DNA from: Acidobacteria bacterium UBA7540
GTDB taxonomy: Bacteria; Acidobacteriota; Terriglobia; UBA7540
Direction: 5' to 3'
Length of the DNA stretch: 22,298 bases
Assembly (NCBI GenBank): GCA_002478145.1
Contig: DLMI01000133.1
Span: 1-22,298 of the forward strand
Positions 16,621-22,298 of this stretch are shown here, piece by piece (position 1 is the first letter of the stretch; every line of letters starts with the position of its first letter). A model generated the notes under the pieces. It did no database searches. It had not been told where the DNA came from and saw only the letters and a program-made list of their open reading frames with translations. The position numbers and the translations under genes were made by a program.

Positions 16621-16749
16621 CGCTTTGGAGTGCGGCAGCTTGCTGCCGCCTTCACTCAGGCCAGCTTGCTGGCCGTGCACTGTGGCGCAGGTGAGGCGCG
16701 AGCAAGCTCGCGGGAGAAAAGCGGCAGCAAGCTGCCGCACTCCAAAGCG
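16621..16749. repeat. Family I inverted-repeat element, copy B
   Basis: The terminal repeats are 29 bp and perfect (16621-16649 versus 16721-16749) and nearly identical in sequence to copy A. The internal hairpins are GGCCAG-CTTG-CTGGCC (16659-16674) and CGCGAG-CAAG-CTCGCG (16697-16712). Loop order is again CTTG, CTTG, CAAG, CAAG, but both inner stems differ from copy A. It starts 3 nt after the GH97 stop codon. Confidence 0.9.
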
Positions 16750-16778
16750 GGGCTCCTCTCTTGCCTGCGGGTTCGCTG

Positions 16779-16940
16779 TTAGCTCGACGGGGCGTGAGGT
16801 TGACGGATTCTGAGGCTGCCAGGCTCGGCGGTGATGATTGCGCCGGCTGTTAACTCGTCGGCGTATTTTTCAGGGACGCGGGCGCACACAGCGCCTTGCT
16901 GGCCGGCTCGAAAGTTCACCCATGCAAATCCCCAGGTCAA
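16779..16940 (-). pseudogene. Possible C-terminal remnant of a small protein
   Basis: Minus-strand frame of about 53 codons between the repeat and the DUF2007 gene, TTG 16940 or GTG 16919 to TAA at 16781. The text FRAGQQGAVCARVPEKYADE and GAIITAEPGSLRIRQP looks like real protein and recalls, weakly, the C-terminus of DUF5615-type small proteins. Its N-terminal part is missing, and the frame upstream is antisense to another gene. It may be a decayed fragment or chance. Confidence 0.2.
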
Positions 16941-16985
16941 ATTGAAAGGAGGGTCTATACTAGCCTTGGAGGGATTCTTCCAGCC

Positions 16986-17351
16986 ATGCCCTATTGCCCA
17001 AGGTGCTTGACGGAATACGTGGAAGGAACAACCACGTGCGAAGACTGTGGCGTGCAACTCGCGCCCGGCTCGCCCCCTGACACGCCGCCCCAAACACAAA
17101 GTGCCGGCTCTGGGGACTCCAAGCTCGTGACCGTCCGTGTCTTCACCGGCCCCACCGCCTTGCTGGACGCCGATGTGGCCAGGAACATCTTGCAATCCCA
17201 GGGCATTCCTTCCCTGGTGCCCGGTGAAACCTCCGCGGGAGTATTGCCGGTGCTGGATGTTTCGCTGCTGGTGCGGGAAGAGGATGCGGAACAGGCCGCC
17301 CGTATACTTCAGGAGTACCTGGACTCCGAGGCTGCAAGCCCTGCCGAGTGA
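16986..17351 (+). CDS. Zinc-ribbon plus DUF2007-like signal-transducing domain protein
   Basis: 121 aa from ATG 16986; in-frame upstream starts lack protein-like sequence. Residues 1-25 form a zinc ribbon with C4-x2-C7 and C18-x2-C21 (YCPRC, CEDCG). After a Pro/Ser/Thr linker, residues 48-115 match the DUF2007 pattern: a strand (LVTVRVFTGP), helix (ALLDADVARNILQSQGIPS), then LLVREEDAEQAARILQEYL. DUF2007 proteins are small, soluble and sometimes called putative signal-transducing proteins; no reaction is known. The nearest GGAGGG is 12 nt from the ATG, a poor distance. It is convergent with the following TPR gene, with only 4 nt between their stop codons. Confidence 0.8.
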   Translation: MPYCPRCLTEYVEGTTTCEDCGVQLAPGSPPDTPPQTQSAGSGDSKLVTVRVFTGPTALLDADVARNILQSQGIPSLVPGETSAGVLPVLDVSLLVREEDAEQAARILQEYLDSEAASPAE

Positions 17352-17355
17352 GTTG

Positions 17356-17811
17356 CTACTGCCGAGTCGATTGGCTGCCCGACGATTTTCCTCTCGAGGG
17401 AAGTTGGTTCTCCAGGCGGGCGATAGCCTTGTGGATGCGTTTGTCTTCCCGAGCGTCTTGGGCGGAGGGAAGTTCGTCCAAGTATTTCCGATATGCGTCC
17501 ACCGCTTTCTGCGGCTGTCCCATTCCTTCGTAGACCTTTCCCAGCTCCCGGTAGGCGGGCGCATAATGCGGGTCGGTCTTCAGCGCCTCCTGGAATCGGC
17601 TCAGCGCGGCGTTGAACTTCTTCCTCCTCAAGTAATAATCGCCAATCTCCACGGACTTCGATGCCGAGGGTGAAACATAGGGGCGTGGGGCTTCAGCATT
17701 ATTAGCAGGAGGTCGCGCTGGCTGCTTTTGAGCGCAAACGACAGGTCCGCCCGTTTGGAATACAAGGATTAGCGCCAGTGCAACACCCACTATCCATCGC
17801 ATAACAAGCAT
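17356..17811 (-). CDS. Small exported TPR protein
   Basis: 151 aa from ATG 17811; GTG 17817 and ATG 17802 are alternatives, none with a strong ribosome site. The signal peptide MRWIVGVALALILVFQ continues to a probable cleavage near VVCAQ. A Pro/Ala-rich linker follows, then at least two TPRs: SVEIGDYYLRRKKFNAALSR and YRELGKVYEGMGQPQKAVDA. The tail is basic and Ser/Gln rich. It is probably a periplasmic adaptor; no partner is evident. It converges with the DUF2007 gene. Confidence 0.8.
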   Translation of the reverse strand: MLVMRWIVGVALALILVFQTGGPVVCAQKQPARPPANNAEAPRPYVSPSASKSVEIGDYYLRRKKFNAALSRFQEALKTDPHYAPAYRELGKVYEGMGQPQKAVDAYRKYLDELPSAQDAREDKRIHKAIARLENQLPSRGKSSGSQSTRQ

Positions 17812-17858
17812 TCTCACGCTTCACACCGAGAAGTGTCAATACCCCAAACCGCCGGGTG

Positions 17859-17939
17859 GTGGGTCAATTTGATGCTGTAGCGGCGAGTTTACCTCGCCAA
17901 ATGGCGGCGTAAAGCCGCCTCTACATCAAATTGACCCAC
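17859..17939. repeat. Family II inverted-repeat element
   Basis: An 81-bp element with 16-bp perfect terminal repeats, GTGGGTCAATTTGATG (17859-17874) and its complement (17924-17939). Inside are two hairpins: GGCGAG-TTTAC-CTCGCC (17882-17898) and GGCGGC-GTAAA-GCCGCC (17903-17919). The two loops are complements of each other while the stems differ, the same logic as family I. It lies between the divergent TPR and uvrC genes and is non-coding. Confidence 0.85.
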
Positions 17940-18011
17940 TACCAACCGCCGCAGCGTGGCACGGGCATTTGAAGCTCGGAATTATCAGCACTCCAAACCG
18001 GAACTGGGTCT

Positions 18012-18039
18012 TTGACAAAGCTCGGCGCGGGCGGATAAT
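18012..18039 (+). promoter_or_regulatory. Sigma70-type promoter of uvrC
   Basis: A perfect TTGACA (18012-18017), 16 nt, then GATAAT (18034-18039, 5 of 6). Transcription would start near 18046, at or just before the AGGAGG ribosome site (18046-18051), so the uvrC mRNA would have a very short leader. Confidence 0.6.
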
Positions 18040-18056
18040 AAACTCAGGAGGAGCTG

Positions 18057-19874
18057 GTGAATCCCGCGCTGGTGGAAAAAGCCGAAATGCTGCCTGCCCA
18101 GCCCGGGGTATATATCTTCAAGGATGAAACGAGCCGGCCCATTTATGTTGGCAAAGCGAAATCACTTCGCCACCGCCTGCGCTCCTATTTCCAGGAGTCG
18201 CGTCCGGGGGATGAAAAGCGGGATCGCATGCTCGAGGTGGCAGAGGACCTTGAGACCATCCTCGTGGACAATGAGCGGGAGGCGATGGCGCTCGAGAACA
18301 ACCTCATCAAACAGTTCAAGCCACGCTATAACATTTTGCTCCGAGATGACAAGTCGTATCCCTTCATCAAGCTCACGCTACAGGACCGCTTCCCGCGTGT
18401 ATATGTCACGCGGCGAGTAAAGAAAGATGGCTCAATCTACTACGGCCCGTATTTTCCGGCCAACCTCGCCTATCGCATTGTGGATTTCATTCATCGCCAT
18501 TTTCTTGTCCCGTCGTGCAACGTCGACTTGACGCGGTACCATCCCCGGCCCTGCCTTCAGTATCACATCAAGCGCTGCCTTGGTCCGTGCGTGGAAGGCC
18601 TGACTACGACGGAACGTTACGCGGAAGCGGTGCGGGATGCGCGCCTGTTGCTCGAGGGGCGGGAGAGCGACTTGGTCCGCAGCCTGCACGACCGCATGAC
18701 GGAGGCATCCCAAGAACTCTTTTTTGAAGACGCCGCGCGCTACCGCGACCAGATCATGACCGTGGAGCAGCTTCGTGAGCGACAGAAGATGGCCGCTTGG
18801 TCCGGCCAGGAAGCCGACATTCTTGGCTTCCATCAGGAGGGTCCACTGCTGGCCGTAAACCTTTTTCACTTGCGTGGCGGGCGCGTTTTGGACCGGCGCG
18901 AGTTCTTTTGGGAAGACCTTGAGCCCTTCCATGCCGGCGAGTTGTTCTCCTCGCTGCTCAAGCAGATTTATCTTGACCAGCAGTATCTACCCGGCGAGAT
19001 CCATGTACCCGTGGACTTTGAAGACCGCGAACTGCTGCAAGAATCGCTGGCCGAGAGGCGAGGACATCCGGTGAAGATCCTGACCCCACAGGCGGGGCGA
19101 AAACGCGCCCTGCTTGAACTGGTCGCCCGCAACGCGCGCCACTCCTTCGAAAGACGATTTCGAGTTCTGAAGCCCAAGACCCGCCAGGTGCTGGAGAGCC
19201 TTGCCGAGGCGCTCGACCTGCCCCAGCCACCCAACCGTATCGAGGCTTTCGACGTTTCCCACATTCAAGGCGCGGATATTGTGGCCTCGCTGGTGGTCTG
19301 GGAAGGCGGAGGCATGAAGAAGTCCGATTACCGCAAGTTCATCGTCAAAACTGTTCCCCAAAACGATGACTTCGCCAGCATGACGGAAGTTGTCGGACGC
19401 CGATACAAAAGGCTGCTGGAGGAAAAGAAAACGCTGCCCGACTTGGTCCTGATCGACGGAGGAATCGGCCAGCTCCACGCGGCCGCAGAAGCTTTGGAGC
19501 GCCTGGGCATCATCAACCAGCCTTTGGCGAGTATTGCCAAGCGGGAGGAAATCCTCTACCTCCTGGGGCGTGAAGATGACCCCGCAGTTCTCGATCATCA
19601 CTCTCCAGCCCTGCACTTGATCCAGCAAATCCGTGACGAGGCGCACCGCTTCGCCGTCACCTTCCACAGAACCAGGCGTGGAAATCGGGAGTTGGCCAGC
19701 GAGTTATTGAACATCTCTGGCATCGGAGAAAAGACGGCCAACAAGCTTCTTTCGCACTTCGGCAGCCTGAGCGCCTTGCAAAGCCTTTCACCCGAGGAAC
19801 TTGGTCAAGTCGTAAATCCATCCCAAGCCAAGCGGATTTCCGAGTACTTTGCGACGACGAAGGGCTCTTCCTAA
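18057..19874 (+). CDS. uvrC: Excinuclease ABC subunit C (UvrC)
   Basis: 605 aa, the usual length. UvrC cuts the damaged strand on both sides of the lesion after UvrB is loaded. The GIY-YIG domain that makes the 3' cut is at 16-95 (GVYIF, YVGKAKSLRHRL). C154, C166, C174 and C178 sit at the same positions as the four cysteines reported to bind an Fe-S cluster in E. coli UvrC. The UVR segment that contacts UvrB is around 205-240. The RNase H-like domain that makes the 5' cut keeps D399 (FDVSHIQG), D438 (NDDFASM), D467 (LIDGG) and H530. The C-terminal helix-hairpin-helix DNA-binding pair covers about 550-600. The start is GTG 18057 with AGGAGG 5 nt upstream. It has its own promoter and is probably monocistronic. 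Confidence 0.97.
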   Translation: MNPALVEKAEMLPAQPGVYIFKDETSRPIYVGKAKSLRHRLRSYFQESRPGDEKRDRMLEVAEDLETILVDNEREAMALENNLIKQFKPRYNILLRDDKSYPFIKLTLQDRFPRVYVTRRVKKDGSIYYGPYFPANLAYRIVDFIHRHFLVPSCNVDLTRYHPRPCLQYHIKRCLGPCVEGLTTTERYAEAVRDARLLLEGRESDLVRSLHDRMTEASQELFFEDAARYRDQIMTVEQLRERQKMAAWSGQEADILGFHQEGPLLAVNLFHLRGGRVLDRREFFWEDLEPFHAGELFSSLLKQIYLDQQYLPGEIHVPVDFEDRELLQESLAERRGHPVKILTPQAGRKRALLELVARNARHSFERRFRVLKPKTRQVLESLAEALDLPQPPNRIEAFDVSHIQGADIVASLVVWEGGGMKKSDYRKFIVKTVPQNDDFASMTEVVGRRYKRLLEEKKTLPDLVLIDGGIGQLHAAAEALERLGIINQPLASIAKREEILYLLGREDDPAVLDHHSPALHLIQQIRDEAHRFAVTFHRTRRGNRELASELLNISGIGEKTANKLLSHFGSLSALQSLSPEELGQVVNPSQAKRISEYFATTKGSS

Positions 19875-19929
19875 AATAATCCGGCCGGACCGTCTATTTA
19901 TAACCCTAACCAATTGCGGAATTTTTACC

Positions 19930-19958
19930 TTGCTTGAGGTGAGTCTCTATGGTACATT
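19930..19958 (+). promoter_or_regulatory. Promoter of the ytxH-ytxH-DUF948 cluster
   Basis: TTGCTT (19930-19935), 17 nt, TACATT (19953-19958). The predicted start near 19965 leaves about 19 nt including the GGAGGT ribosome site. The -10 is the same hexamer as the one proposed at 3551-3556. Confidence 0.45.
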
Positions 19959-19983
19959 CAATGTTGAAAGGTGGAGGTAGCTT

Positions 19984-20277
19984 ATGGCCAAGTGTAGCGT
20001 AGCTACGAAGGTTGGTTGTTTTCTTGCTGGCGCCAGCATGGGCGCCGTGGCGGTCCTGCTTTTTGCGCCCAAGACGGGGGAGCAAACGCGGAAGCTCATT
20101 GCCAAGAAAGCCGGGGAAGGCAAGGATTACGTGGTTTCAAGGGGGAAAGAACTCAGGGGGCAGGCTGACGAGTTGGTGGAAAAGGGCAAGGAACTAGTAA
20201 GCAAGCAAAAGGAGCGGCTTGCCGAGGTACTTGAGACCGGCAAAGAAGCCGCGCGAAGCACGCTTTCGAGAGTGTGA
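19984..20277 (+). CDS. YtxH-domain protein 1
   Basis: 97 aa. One N-terminal membrane segment (about 9-27, VGCFLAGASMGAVAVLLFAP) is followed directly by the TGEQTRKLI motif typical of YtxH proteins, then a Lys/Glu-rich amphipathic helix to the end. YtxH proteins are small envelope proteins, in Bacillus part of a general-stress operon; the molecular role is unknown. The leader GGAGGTAGCTTATG is identical, base for base, to that of the next gene, and the proteins align along their whole length, so the pair is a tandem duplication. A promoter at 19930-19958 likely serves this and the next two genes. Confidence 0.9.
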   Translation: MAKCSVATKVGCFLAGASMGAVAVLLFAPKTGEQTRKLIAKKAGEGKDYVVSRGKELRGQADELVEKGKELVSKQKERLAEVLETGKEAARSTLSRV

Positions 20278-20291
20278 GGCGGAGGTAGCTT

Positions 20292-20591
20292 ATGAGCGAA
20301 GAGGGCAATGGCGGATCGAATCTTGGGTTCTTTCTTGCGGGTCTAGGCATGGGAGCGATTCTAGCCCTGCTGTTTGCTCCCCGGTCGGGGAAAGAGACTC
20401 GGGAGTACATTGCGGGGAAAGCTGAAGAGGGCCGAGATTACGTAAAGGCCAAGACGGAAGACTTGCGTCGCCAGGCAGAAGGGGCTGTCGATAAAGGCAA
20501 GGATCTTGTGACCAAGCAGAAGGAACTGCTGTCAGCAGCGCTGGAAGCGGGCAAGCAAGCATACCAGGAAGAAAAAGCCAAGGCGAAGTAA
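20292..20591 (+). CDS. YtxH-domain protein 2
   Basis: 99 aa, a diverged paralogue of the preceding protein, 14 nt away. The membrane segment is NLGFFLAGLGMGAILALLFA, followed by PRSGKETREYIAGKAEEGRD and a charged helix with DLVTKQKELL, matching ELVSKQKERL in the first copy. It has the same 14-base ribosome-site-to-ATG leader. A probable cell-membrane protein facing the cytoplasm with its charged helix; its biochemical function is not known. Confidence 0.9.
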   Translation: MSEEGNGGSNLGFFLAGLGMGAILALLFAPRSGKETREYIAGKAEEGRDYVKAKTEDLRRQAEGAVDKGKDLVTKQKELLSAALEAGKQAYQEEKAKAK

Positions 20592-20625
20592 GAGGCTGGG
20601 TCGCAAAAGGACTGGTGAGCGAACC

Positions 20626-21138
20626 ATGGAGCAAAACGCAGGGCTGACCATCGCGCTAATCCTTGTGGCCGTGGCGGTTCTGATGCAAGCCGGGGCGATG
20701 ATAGGGATCTGGCTGGCAGTCCGGAAGATTCCCGGCCAAGTCGAGGCGGTTCGCACCGACGTCAAGCAACGGCTGGATCCGCTGGTCGAGTCGGTCACGG
20801 AAATTGTGAGCAACGCCCGCGAGCCTTTGCGGACAATTACCTCGAACCTTGCCGATATCAGCAAGATGCTCCGCGAACGGACTACCGATGTGGATACGCT
20901 GGTAGCCGAACTCGTGGATAAATCACGCTCGCAGATCATTCGCGTGGACCAGATGGTTTCCGACCTCGTTAAAAAGGTCGAGACCACCTCGGACGCCGTG
21001 CAGCGCGGCGTGCTGGCGCCCATGCAAGAGGTTTCGGCCGTCATTGCAGGGATGCGGGCTGGCTTGGAGTTCCTGTTCTCGCGCCGGCGGACGACCAGCG
21101 TCAGCGAGGCAGCGCAGGACGAGCAACTTTTCATTTGA
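20626..21138 (+). CDS. DUF948-like membrane protein
   Basis: 170 aa. One N-terminal membrane helix (about 7-31, LTIALILVAVAVLMQAGAMI) is followed by a long amphipathic helical region with repeated Val/Ile/Leu heptads (VRTDVKQRLDPLVESVTEIV, DVDTLVAELVDKSRSQIIRV). Residues 125-150 hold an APMQEVSAVIAGMRAGLEF segment, with an RRR basic patch near 153. This is the pattern of DUF948/YtxG-type proteins. In Bacillus subtilis ytxG and ytxH are neighbours in a stress operon, and the same pairing here supports the call. It starts 34 nt after the second ytxH-like gene and is probably last in the transcript. Confidence 0.82.
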   Translation: MEQNAGLTIALILVAVAVLMQAGAMIGIWLAVRKIPGQVEAVRTDVKQRLDPLVESVTEIVSNAREPLRTITSNLADISKMLRERTTDVDTLVAELVDKSRSQIIRVDQMVSDLVKKVETTSDAVQRGVLAPMQEVSAVIAGMRAGLEFLFSRRRTTSVSEAAQDEQLFI

Positions 21139-21263
21139 CCTAGCGGGCTCGCCTTCGCGTGCTCGTCGCGGCAAGTGCAGCTTGCTCATCGAGGCGACGG
21201 CGTGTCGTCTGCGGGTGATATGCGGTAAGCTTGCCGCTCAGTGAACTGCTGCAGGGACGCGCG

Positions 21264-22094
21264 ATGTCGCATGTCCCCGCCGCTTCCCATCATAGTCCCT
21301 TGACCGCGCGCTCACCCGAATCCACATCACGATTGCGAAGGACGCCTCTTCCGGCAATGGCCGTTTTTGCGCGCGCCCCGGTTGCTGGGCAGGCCAAGAC
21401 TCGCTTGATCCCCCGGCTCGGCGCGCAAGGCGCCGCTCGTTTTCAAGCCGCGTTGATTTCAGATACACTCCGCAAAGTTGCCGGGCTCAGACGATGGGTC
21501 CAGCCCTATTTGTTCTTGGCGGCAAGTCCAATCCCATTTAGGCGCAGCCACGCCGAGGCTATTCTGTACGAGCAGCCTTTGGCCTCGGCCGGCATCTGCG
21601 AATTCAGCGTTATTCGCCAACAAGGAAGAGACTTGGGTGAACGCCTGGAGAATGCCTTTCGCAGACTCCTTCGTTTCCATCCAAGCTGTGTGGTTATTGG
21701 CACTGACTCTCCTTTGTTTCCGGCGCGCATTCTGCGCCAAGCTCTTCGGGAGTTGCGTGCATGCGAGTCGGTGCTGGGCCCCTGCCCCGATGGCGGGTAT
21801 TATCTGATTGCCCTTCGACGGCCCGCAGATCCCGGGAGATTACGGAGCATCTTCCGCAGGGTTCGTTGGAGCACAGCCTTTGCATTCAGCGATACACTTC
21901 GGAACCTGTTACGACAGGGCCTCTCATGTTCAGTCCTGGAGGCCTGTGCTGACGTCGACTCGCCCCGTGACCTCCAACGCTTGAAAGAGGACCTGTTCCT
22001 AAACTGGAAAGCGCGCCGCCTGGCGCCTGCTACGTGGAACTTCCTGAACTCGAATGCGCAAATTCAAAGCCACGGTTGCGTCCCAACTCGCTAG
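21264..22094 (+). CDS. TIGR04282/DUF2064 family glycosyltransferase-like protein
   Basis: 276 aa from ATG 21264; ATG 21357 (245 aa) would begin exactly at the family's usual MAVFARAPVAGQAKTRL. The Rossmann-like GT-A motifs are present: KTRLIPRLG (45-53), QQGRDLGERL (119-128), VVIGTDSP with D148, and LGPCPDGGYYLIAL (171-184). TIGR04282 members are annotated as nucleotidyl- or glycosyltransferases, often near arsenosugar or hopanoid genes, but few have been tested and no such partners are nearby, so the substrate is unknown. The first 30 residues look like non-conserved, repeat-flanking sequence, which favours the shorter start. The protein is soluble with no signal peptide. Confidence 0.88.
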   Translation: MSHVPAASHHSPLTARSPESTSRLRRTPLPAMAVFARAPVAGQAKTRLIPRLGAQGAARFQAALISDTLRKVAGLRRWVQPYLFLAASPIPFRRSHAEAILYEQPLASAGICEFSVIRQQGRDLGERLENAFRRLLRFHPSCVVIGTDSPLFPARILRQALRELRACESVLGPCPDGGYYLIALRRPADPGRLRSIFRRVRWSTAFAFSDTLRNLLRQGLSCSVLEACADVDSPRDLQRLKEDLFLNWKARRLAPATWNFLNSNAQIQSHGCVPTR

Positions 22095-22181
22095 ACTGGA
22101 GTCCCTTCGACCAAACCCGCGCAGCAACACAGCAGTGTGCCCCACAATGGCTCCGCTCTGGGCTTCGAGCTCCTCTCAAGC

Positions 22182-22253
22182 AACCCCTCACCCGGCCCGC
22201 TTCCCGATGAAGTGCATCGGGACAGCGGGCCACCCTCTCCCCAAGGGAGAGGG
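22182..22253. repeat. Family III hairpin element, copy B
   Basis: Same framework as 7934-8003: outer stem GGCCCGC (22194-22200)/GCGGGCC (22225-22231), inner stem CCCGATG (22203-22209), loop AAGTG, CATCGGG (22215-22221), then CCCTCTCCC (22233-22241), loop CAA, GGGAGAGGG (22245-22253). The inner stem has a different sequence from copy A but is fully paired. It lies 87 nt after the stop of the preceding gene, in a 204-base gap with no other feature. Confidence 0.75.
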
Positions 22254-22260
22254 CGCTTTT
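22233..22260 (+). terminator. Possible terminator formed by the family III hairpin
   Basis: The 9-bp stem CCCTCTCCC/GGGAGAGGG with a 3-nt loop is followed by CGCTTTT. The T run is short and set back three bases from the stem, so termination is possible but not certain. Confidence 0.35.
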
Positions 22261-22298
22261 CCTAACTTAAACTCGCACCAGAAATGGCAGCCCTCTCC

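Noticed and set aside
16941..17564. Long minus-strand open frame opposite the DUF2007 gene
   Set aside because: It is antisense to two well-supported genes and carries no domain; only its last 53 codons, outside those genes, look protein-like.
8026..19874. Linked uvrA-uvrC excision-repair operon
   Set aside because: Genes are 7 kb apart, separated by unrelated genes in both orientations, each with its own promoter; uvrB is absent.
21139..21263. Possible decayed family I element (GCAAGTGCAGCTTGC and GCGGTAAGCTTGCCGC)
   Set aside because: The AGCTTGC cores are suggestive, but there are no terminal repeats and the stems are imperfect.

Overview
The window is about 22.3 kb of GC-rich bacterial DNA. 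I infer an Acidobacteriota genome or metagenome-assembled contig. The reasons are the many tetratricopeptide (TPR) proteins, a Tat-exported GH127 and a GH97 glycosidase, a PEGA-domain exported protein, a YtxH/DUF948 cluster, and several families of dispersed GC-rich hairpin elements of a kind I associate with that phylum. No rRNA, tRNA, CRISPR array, transposase or phage gene was found.

Layout. Bases 1-7363 are read leftward: a PEGA/Ig-like exported protein cut by the window edge, a possible Cys-rich mini-ORF, a large TMTC-like membrane protein with ten TPRs, phosphoglucomutase (pgm), and a GH127 beta-L-arabinofuranosidase-like enzyme. A 660-base divergent intergenic region (7364-8025) holds a miniature inverted-repeat element, a good sigma70-type promoter and a hairpin element in the presumed uvrA leader. 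Bases 8026-16618 are read rightward: uvrA, an exported TPR protein, two small exported helical proteins, a SprT-like zinc metallopeptidase and a GH97 glycosidase, the last five closely spaced like an operon. Then come a zinc-ribbon/DUF2007 protein (+) convergent with a small exported TPR protein (-), then uvrC with its own promoter, a ytxH-ytxH-DUF948 stress-type envelope cluster, and a TIGR04282/DUF2064 nucleotidyl/glycosyltransferase-like protein.

Working together. uvrA and uvrC encode two of the three nucleotide-excision-repair proteins but lie 7 kb apart as separate units; uvrB is not here. pgm, GH127 and GH97 are all carbohydrate enzymes but do not form one locus. Most of the rest is envelope or TPR scaffold material.

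Most unusual signal. At least four unrelated short-repeat families (113/129 bp; 81 bp; about 72 bp in two copies; 110 bp) are built on one plan: conserved flanks or loops, with internal hairpin stems that differ in sequence between copies yet stay perfectly paired. The two copies of the first family both begin within 6 nt after a stop codon (uvrA and GH97). One copy of the third lies in the presumed uvrA 5' leader. The first also runs, in frame, through the predicted N-terminus of the TPR gene after uvrA. This suggests selection on RNA or DNA structure rather than sequence.
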